DNA of 64,000 nt from Methanocrinis alkalitolerans (GTDB taxonomy: Archaea > Halobacteriota > Methanosarcinia > Methanotrichales > Methanotrichaceae): NCBI RefSeq assembly GCF_029167205.1, contig NZ_JARFPL010000009.1, forward strand, positions 1 to 64,000, read 5' to 3'. Below, piece by piece: positions 59,998 through 64,000 of the stretch. The notes beneath the pieces are model-generated. The model searched no databases. It was not told the DNA's origin and worked only from the letters and a program-made list of their open reading frames with translations. Numbering within the stretch: position 1 is the stretch's first letter; every line of letters starts with the position of its first letter. The position numbers and the translations under genes are program-made.

Positions 59998-60558
59998 CTA
60001 GAAGAAGAGCCCCTCCAGAAGGATCTTGAGGCTTATGCCGATGAGGATGAGGCCGCCGAAGATCTCGATCCTCCTCTCGAAGAGTCCCGCAAAACCGCCT
60101 CCGATGTAAACCCCGATGAAGGAGAGGAGGAAGGTGACGATGCCTATGACCGCCACGGAAAAGAGGAGGTAGACCTCAAGGAAGGCGAAGGAGACGCCGA
60201 CGGCTAAGGCGTCGATGCTGGTGGCGACGGCGAGGAAGGTGAGGACCCGATAGTTCAGGAGGTTTGCCGCCCTCTTCTCCGGGACCGGCGAGGAGGAGTC
60301 GCGGATCATCTTTCCGCCTATCATGGCGAGGAGGCAGAAGGCGACCCAGTGGCCGTATCCGATGACGGCGTCGCTGAACTCCGACCCAGCCAACCAGCCG
60401 ACCAGAGGCATCAAGGCCTGAAAGCCGCCGAAGAAAATGGCGGCCGCGGTGGCGGCCTTCAGCCTCTCCTCGGCCGCCACCGCCCCGCTGGCCACCGAGA
60501 CCGCGAAGGCGTCCATGGCAAGGCCGATGGCGATCAGAAAGATAGATATGCCGTCCAT
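59998..60558 (-). CDS. mntP: Manganese efflux pump MntP
   Basis: A 186-aa protein with six membrane helices and the DUF204 signature: GLAMDAFAVSVASG near the N-terminus and the mirror motif ATSIDALAVGVSFAF in the second half, the Asp residues of which bind the cation. It exports Mn2+. ATG at 60558 follows GGAGAGAGGTC; the upstream Met at 60573 would bury that site. A methyltransferase gene lies upstream on the same strand. Confidence 0.9.
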   Translation of the reverse strand: MDGISIFLIAIGLAMDAFAVSVASGAVAAEERLKAATAAAIFFGGFQALMPLVGWLAGSEFSDAVIGYGHWVAFCLLAMIGGKMIRDSSSPVPEKRAANLLNYRVLTFLAVATSIDALAVGVSFAFLEVYLLFSVAVIGIVTFLLSFIGVYIGGGFAGLFERRIEIFGGLILIGISLKILLEGLFF

Positions 60559-60588
60559 GACCTCTCTCCACACCAGGAAGGGGATCGT

Positions 60589-61284
60589 CTATAACCTTTC
60601 TCCCCGGACGGCGACGAAAGAGCCCCGGCCGTATCCGGGGATGGGAGTCTGGAGGGACGTCATCTCCTCGGGCTGCGAAAAGAGCGTCTCGACGAAGACG
60701 AGGTCGCAAAACCCCGCTCCTTCCAGGAGGGCGGCCATCTCCTCCGGGGAGAGAAAACGGGCCTCACCATAAAAGCCGGCTTCATCTTTCCCTTTCTTTC
60801 CGTTTTTCCCCTTATTCCTCTTATCCCCCTTATTTCCCTCGTCTATCCCCTTCTCCCTTTCATACCGCCTGCCCAGGGGACTATCGCGGCGGATGAAGCC
60901 GACGACGATCGACCCGCCCGGGGCGAGGACCCGGGCTGCCTCCCGGAATGCTCTCGCCTTATCCATGAGGAGGAAATCGACGGTGACCATCAGGAGGAGG
61001 TCGAAGGGACCGTCCCGGAATGGGAGCCGTTCGGCGATGCCCCTGACGCATACAACGCCCCTTCTGCGGGCGACCTCCATCATGGGAAGCGATGGGTCGA
61101 GGCCTACGGAGATGCCCAGGCAGGAGGCGAACCTCCCCGTCCCAACCCCCACCTCCAGACCCTGCCTGAAACGAGGGGTCAGGGATCTGACGGCCGCAAG
61201 CTCCGATAGGTAGGCGGCCCGGTTCTTCTCAAACCATCGGTCGTAGCGTTCGACCTGGTGCTCGTAGGGGTCGGCTCCCTCAAT
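60589..61284 (-). CDS. SAM-dependent methyltransferase with disturbed start
   Basis: A class I methyltransferase of about 231 residues. Motif I is GLEVGVGTGRFASCLG, followed by GLDPSLPMMEVARRRG, LPFRDGPFDLLLM and ARVLAPGGSIVVGF. The coding frame plainly extends upstream of the GTG at 61152 (YDRWFEKNRAAYLSELAAV), but it has no ATG, GTG or TTG before the in-frame TGA of the preceding gene (61291-61293). Either ATT at 61284 starts translation (after GGAGAGGTGA), or one base was gained after ATG 61290. A Lys/Gly/Asn-rich low-complexity insert lies at about 140-165. The substrate is unknown. Confidence 0.72.
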   Translation of the reverse strand: MEGADPYEHQVERYDRWFEKNRAAYLSELAAVRSLTPRFRQGLEVGVGTGRFASCLGISVGLDPSLPMMEVARRRGVVCVRGIAERLPFRDGPFDLLLMVTVDFLLMDKARAFREAARVLAPGGSIVVGFIRRDSPLGRRYEREKGIDEGNKGDKRNKGKNGKKGKDEAGFYGEARFLSPEEMAALLEGAGFCDLVFVETLFSQPEEMTSLQTPIPGYGRGSFVAVRGERL

Positions 61285-61290
61285 GGCCCA

Positions 61291-61860
61291 TCACCTCTCC
61301 TGCATCCTGATGCACATCCAGCTTCGGCCGTACTCGGCGTCCAGGGCCGCCTCCAGGGAAGGGTGCCACCTTTCGCCGTCGGCGAGCCTGAACTCCTCAT
61401 CGCCGGCCCGCGGGGCTCCTCCTTTCTTCACCAGGACGGAGATCTCATCGACCCCGCCGCAGACTAGGTCCACCTCCGCCATCATCTCGCAGACCTTCTC
61501 CCCCCTCTCCTTTGATGCCAACGCGGGCTCATAGACGGGTGCGGATCCGACGGCCTCGTCGGGGTCGGCCCCATCATCTCCATCAGCCCGGTTATCGATA
61601 TACGCATCCGATCCAGCCTCATACGCATCCGCTCCAGCCCCGGATCCCGCCTTGGGGAGAGATCCCCCGCCGGTCGGCGGATCATCTATCCGGGAGATGG
61701 CGGGGTTGTTCCCCTTGATCCTTTTGAGATCCCCCTCCTCCGTCTCAAACTCGATCATTATCGCCGTCGCCTTGGTGACCGTACCCCGAAGATCACACCC
61801 CTCCGGCGATGACCACCTGAGGCAGTCCCCCACCTTCCAGCCGAACTTGTTCTTCGTCAT
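61291..61860 (-). CDS. Hypothetical protein with small N-terminal beta domain
   Basis: A 189-aa protein. Residues 1-58 look like a small SH3/Tudor-like beta barrel (FGWKVGDCLRWSSPEGCDLR, TVTKATAIMIEFETEEGDLK). A long Ala/Asp/Gly/Glu linker (about 60-115) joins it to a C-terminal helical part that ends RSWMCIRMQER. No family is recognised. It runs directly into the methyltransferase frame, which may be translationally coupled. Confidence 0.6.
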   Translation of the reverse strand: MTKNKFGWKVGDCLRWSSPEGCDLRGTVTKATAIMIEFETEEGDLKRIKGNNPAISRIDDPPTGGGSLPKAGSGAGADAYEAGSDAYIDNRADGDDGADPDEAVGSAPVYEPALASKERGEKVCEMMAEVDLVCGGVDEISVLVKKGGAPRAGDEEFRLADGERWHPSLEAALDAEYGRSWMCIRMQER

Positions 61861-62029
61861 CTCGCCTCACCCTACTCCCTTATCGATCCATTTCTGCCGC
61901 TTCCTCCAGAGGGTCTGTTCAGGGAGCCAAAAAAGGTTTCGGATAGCAGTGGTCTAACCGACCCGGAGACGAAGAGGTGAAAGAAGGTATAATCCAAATA
62001 TGATTAAAATATAACCTTAAATGTCTCGA

Positions 62030-62060
62030 AAAAAAGATGGCGGACGACCCCGGTCCGCCT
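62030..62060 (-). terminator. Hairpin-plus-T7 terminator after gnd
   Basis: On the minus strand GGCGGAC, a 7-nt loop and GTCCGCC form a perfect 7-bp GC-rich stem (62060-62040); seven Ts follow (62036-62030) after ATC. It lies about 20 bp downstream of the gnd stop and looks like a bacterial intrinsic terminator. Confidence 0.65.
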
Positions 62061-62081
62061 CCTGAAAACCTGCGCCCCGAC

Positions 62082-63014
62082 TCAGATCTTCTCCGTCCTG
62101 CTCGCCCTCCTCTCCTTTGCGACCTGATCGTCTTTTCCGAGGGGATAGCCGCCGCGACTGTTTCTCATCAGGGCGACCGACCGGCAGGCATCGCAGCTCT
62201 TATCCCTCGACCTGAAGAGCTCCATCGCAGCCTGAGCGATGACGGGGATCGGGATCTCCTTCTCGAGGGCGTCGTGGACGAGCCAGTTCACCTCACCCGT
62301 ATCCTCGACGTGGGTCGGGACGTCACTGAACCTCTGCTCTGCGAGGCTCTTTGCCATCAGCTCCACGAGCCACCCCCGGACGGTGGCGCCGCTGGCCCAG
62401 CTCTTGAATACCTTCTCCAGGTCGAGGTCGAAGTCGCTTCCCCGGAGGAGGGCGACCCCCTCGCCGATCGCCTGGAGCATCCCCGCCTCGACGCCGTCTT
62501 GGACGAGCTTGACGAAGTGGCCGGACCCGGGGTCGCCGGAATAGAGGCAGCCTCCTTCGGCGGCGAGGGCGGCGAGGATCGGCTCTGCGACTTTGAACCC
62601 CTCCTTGCGGCCGCCGACCATGAAGCAGGCCCCCTTCCGGGCGCCCTCGACACCGCCGCTCGTCCCGCAGTCGAGGAAGAATATGCCCAGGTCGGAGAGG
62701 TCCTCCTCCCTTCGCACGGAGTCGAGGTAGAAGGAGTTTCCACCGTCGATCACCACGTCGCCAGCGTCCAGGAGGGGGACGAGCCCTTCGAGGACCTTGT
62801 CCACCGTCGGCCCCGCGGGGACGGATATGTACATCACCCGGGGGTGGTCGAGGAAGTCGACGAAAGGCCCGTACCCGTCCACCACCTTCACCCCCTTCCT
62901 CTCAAGATGAGGCTTGGCGGACCTCGACTTCCCCACCACGGAGATGCCCTTCTCCTTCGCCAGCAGCGCGAGGTTTCCGCCCATCTTTCCCAGTCCCAGG
63001 ATGCCGAGCTTCAT
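62082..63014 (-). CDS. gnd: 6-phosphogluconate dehydrogenase, short (GndA/YqeC) type
   Basis: The 310-aa enzyme should oxidise 6-phosphogluconate to ribulose 5-phosphate with CO2 release. It has the Rossmann start LGILGLGKMGGNLAL, VIDGGNSFYLDS, the substrate motif LDCGTSGGVEGARKG, and the catalytic Lys in GSGHFVKLVQDGVEAGM. The length fits the shorter decarboxylating family, found in some archaea and bacteria. ATG at 63014 (MKLGILG) is the likely start; ATG at 63029 is also possible. A hairpin terminator follows. Confidence 0.87.
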   Translation of the reverse strand: MKLGILGLGKMGGNLALLAKEKGISVVGKSRSAKPHLERKGVKVVDGYGPFVDFLDHPRVMYISVPAGPTVDKVLEGLVPLLDAGDVVIDGGNSFYLDSVRREEDLSDLGIFFLDCGTSGGVEGARKGACFMVGGRKEGFKVAEPILAALAAEGGCLYSGDPGSGHFVKLVQDGVEAGMLQAIGEGVALLRGSDFDLDLEKVFKSWASGATVRGWLVELMAKSLAEQRFSDVPTHVEDTGEVNWLVHDALEKEIPIPVIAQAAMELFRSRDKSCDACRSVALMRNSRGGYPLGKDDQVAKERRASRTEKI

Positions 63015-63105
63015 ATCTTTAGGTTCCATAAATCAAATCACCACCGATTCTATGGTTCGCAAAGTCGCTATGACGACTCCGGGCTTTCCATCTCCCATCC
63101 TGCCT

Positions 63106-63636
63106 TCAACCGGCGGATACGACGGCCGCGAGCTTAGGAGGCCTCCCTCCCAGGTCCCGGTCGAGCATGAAGAGGACGCCGACCCCCCTATCGCCGCTGA
63201 CCATCTTCAGCTTCTCTACGATCTCGCTGGCGTTCGCCTCCTCTTCCACCTGCTCGGAGACGAACCACTGGAGCATGTTTAGGGTGGCGTGATCCCCCTC
63301 CTCGGCGGCGAGGTCCACAAGGCCGTTGATCAGCCCCGTCACCTTCTTCTCGTGGTCGTAGACCGCCTCTGCCACCTCCAGGGGCGATCCCCACTCGAAC
63401 TGGGGCCTATCTATCTCCAGAAGCTCGGCTCTGCCCCCCCTCTCGATCACGAAGTCGAATATCTTCATCCCGTGCATCAGCTCCTCCTGGGCCTGGACCC
63501 TCATCCAGTGGGCGAAGCCGGGCAGCTTCGTCGCCGAGAAGTAGGCTGACATCGCCAGGTAGAGGTAGGAGGAGAATAGCTCCCACTTCACCTGCTCGTT
63601 GAGAGCCTCCGCCATCCTTTCGCCTATCGGCGCCAT
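63106..63636 (-). CDS. ftn: Ferritin
   Basis: The 176-aa protein is a non-heme ferritin. Ferroxidase ligands are visible: Glu in NEQVKWELFSSYLYLAMSAY, Glu and His in RVQAQEELMHGMKIFDF, and Glu/Gln later in LVDLAAEEGDHATLNMLQWF with SEQVEEEANASEIVEKL. It stores iron and removes ferrous iron and peroxide. It lies 15 bp downstream of rubredoxin on the same strand, suggesting an oxidative-stress operon. Confidence 0.94.
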   Translation of the reverse strand: MAPIGERMAEALNEQVKWELFSSYLYLAMSAYFSATKLPGFAHWMRVQAQEELMHGMKIFDFVIERGGRAELLEIDRPQFEWGSPLEVAEAVYDHEKKVTGLINGLVDLAAEEGDHATLNMLQWFVSEQVEEEANASEIVEKLKMVSGDRGVGVLFMLDRDLGGRPPKLAAVVSAG

Positions 63637-63651
63637 GATCTCATCTCCCCT

Positions 63652-63813
63652 TCAGGCAGCCTCGAAGGCGTCGGTCGGAGCCCCGCACTCCGGGCATGTC
63701 CAGTCTCCGGGGAGGTCTTCAAAAGCAGTACCTGGCTCGATCCCGGAGTCGGGGTCGCCCTTATCCGGATCGTAGACGTAACCGCATACGGTGCAAACAT
63801 ACTTCTTCGCCAT
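63652..63813 (-). CDS. rub: Rubredoxin
   Basis: The 53-aa protein has both Cys knuckles, CTVCGYVYDPDKGDPDSGI and CPECGAPTDAFE, that hold a single iron. It is a small electron carrier, often for oxygen or peroxide detoxification. ATG at 63813 (MAKKYVC) is chosen as the usual family start; GGAGGTGAG precedes it. First gene of a pair with ferritin; a TATA-like element lies upstream. Confidence 0.95.
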   Translation of the reverse strand: MAKKYVCTVCGYVYDPDKGDPDSGIEPGTAFEDLPGDWTCPECGAPTDAFEAA

Positions 63814-63944
63814 CCATCTCACCTCCAAAATAACGATCTCAGCCTCCATCCCCAATCAGTTCGATGGGGGGAAGCTGAAGGGTGGTCAAAGTTCGATGCA
63901 GCTCAAAACATATCCGATAGCACGACACCGTAATTTCTATCCAT

Positions 63945-63957
63945 AAGTATATAATCC
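63945..63957 (-). promoter_or_regulatory. TATA-like element for the rubredoxin-ferritin pair
   Basis: GGATTATATACTT on the minus strand lies about 130-145 nt upstream of the rubredoxin ATG, so a leader of about 110 nt is implied. Confidence 0.4.
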
Positions 63958-64000
63958 TTTGGATCGGAGGGCATGAGCTGTTCAGCCCGGAGAATCGAGC

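Overview
The window looks like a chromosome segment of a methanogenic archaeon, most likely of the Methanothrix (Methanosaeta)/Methanotrichales group. The domain is shown by an archaeal replication factor C small subunit, a DUF71/Dph6 diphthamide ligase, RNase HII, ribonuclease Z and an archaeal-type IleRS, and by TATA-box promoters close to start codons. The methanogen assignment rests on an AMP-forming acyl-CoA synthetase, a CooS carbon monoxide dehydrogenase with a molybdopterin formate-dehydrogenase-like protein, and MJ0968-type and DUF2284 proteins. Genes are GC-rich; spacers are strongly AT-rich. The genus is an inference.

Layout. 1-3.2 kb: a transposase remnant, an ABC importer pair (permease and lipoprotein, no ATPase) and a divergent XRE regulator. 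3.2-16.8 kb: mostly housekeeping and small conserved genes (DUF2284, an M23-fold protein and HAD phosphatase pair, MJ0968-type phosphatase, DsrE, HprK-like kinase, acyl-CoA synthetase, Dph6 plus a glutamine amidotransferase, an orphan ABC ATPase, rnhB, class V aminotransferase). 16.9-23.2 kb: a tightly packed five-gene operon joining two secreted or membrane-anchored surface proteins, a polytopic membrane protein, a divergent tubulin/FtsZ-superfamily GTPase and a cysteine-less transglutaminase-like protein. This is the best candidate for an undescribed system. 24.5-25.8 kb: nested IS debris. 26.3-30.6 kb: an arginine cluster (argC, a CBS protein, argJ, argH). 33.2-38.7 kb: a cooS-cooF-fdhA-ferredoxin-ferredoxin operon that could couple CO/CO2 and formate/CO2 chemistry. 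39.5-42.2 kb: a DOMON-DUF2202 lipoprotein, a glycosylase-like protein and a QueG-like Fe-S protein. 42.4-44.2 kb: a gene-poor, very AT-rich stretch with tandem repeats and a dyad. 44.2-56.9 kb: surE, rnz, a secreted beta-helix protein with a C25 (gingipain-type) peptidase, a BFN protein, ileS, rfcS, a VUT/YhhQ transporter and a ferritin-like protein. 56.9-63.8 kb: a nuclease lipoprotein with no canonical start, a STAND/NB-ARC-TPR protein, wrbA, mntP, a methyltransferase with a disturbed start, gnd, ferritin and rubredoxin.

Small non-coding elements stand out. A 117-bp element has terminal inverted repeats and a perfect 8-bp target duplication (5816-5948). A 278-bp segment is bounded by a perfect 18-bp inverted repeat (13710-13987). 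An apparent internal-deletion derivative of an IS630-type element lies at 24502-24783. Short tandem repeats overlap stop or start codons at 1513-1549, 40613-40707 and 42110-42153. No CRISPR array, tRNA or rRNA was recognised.
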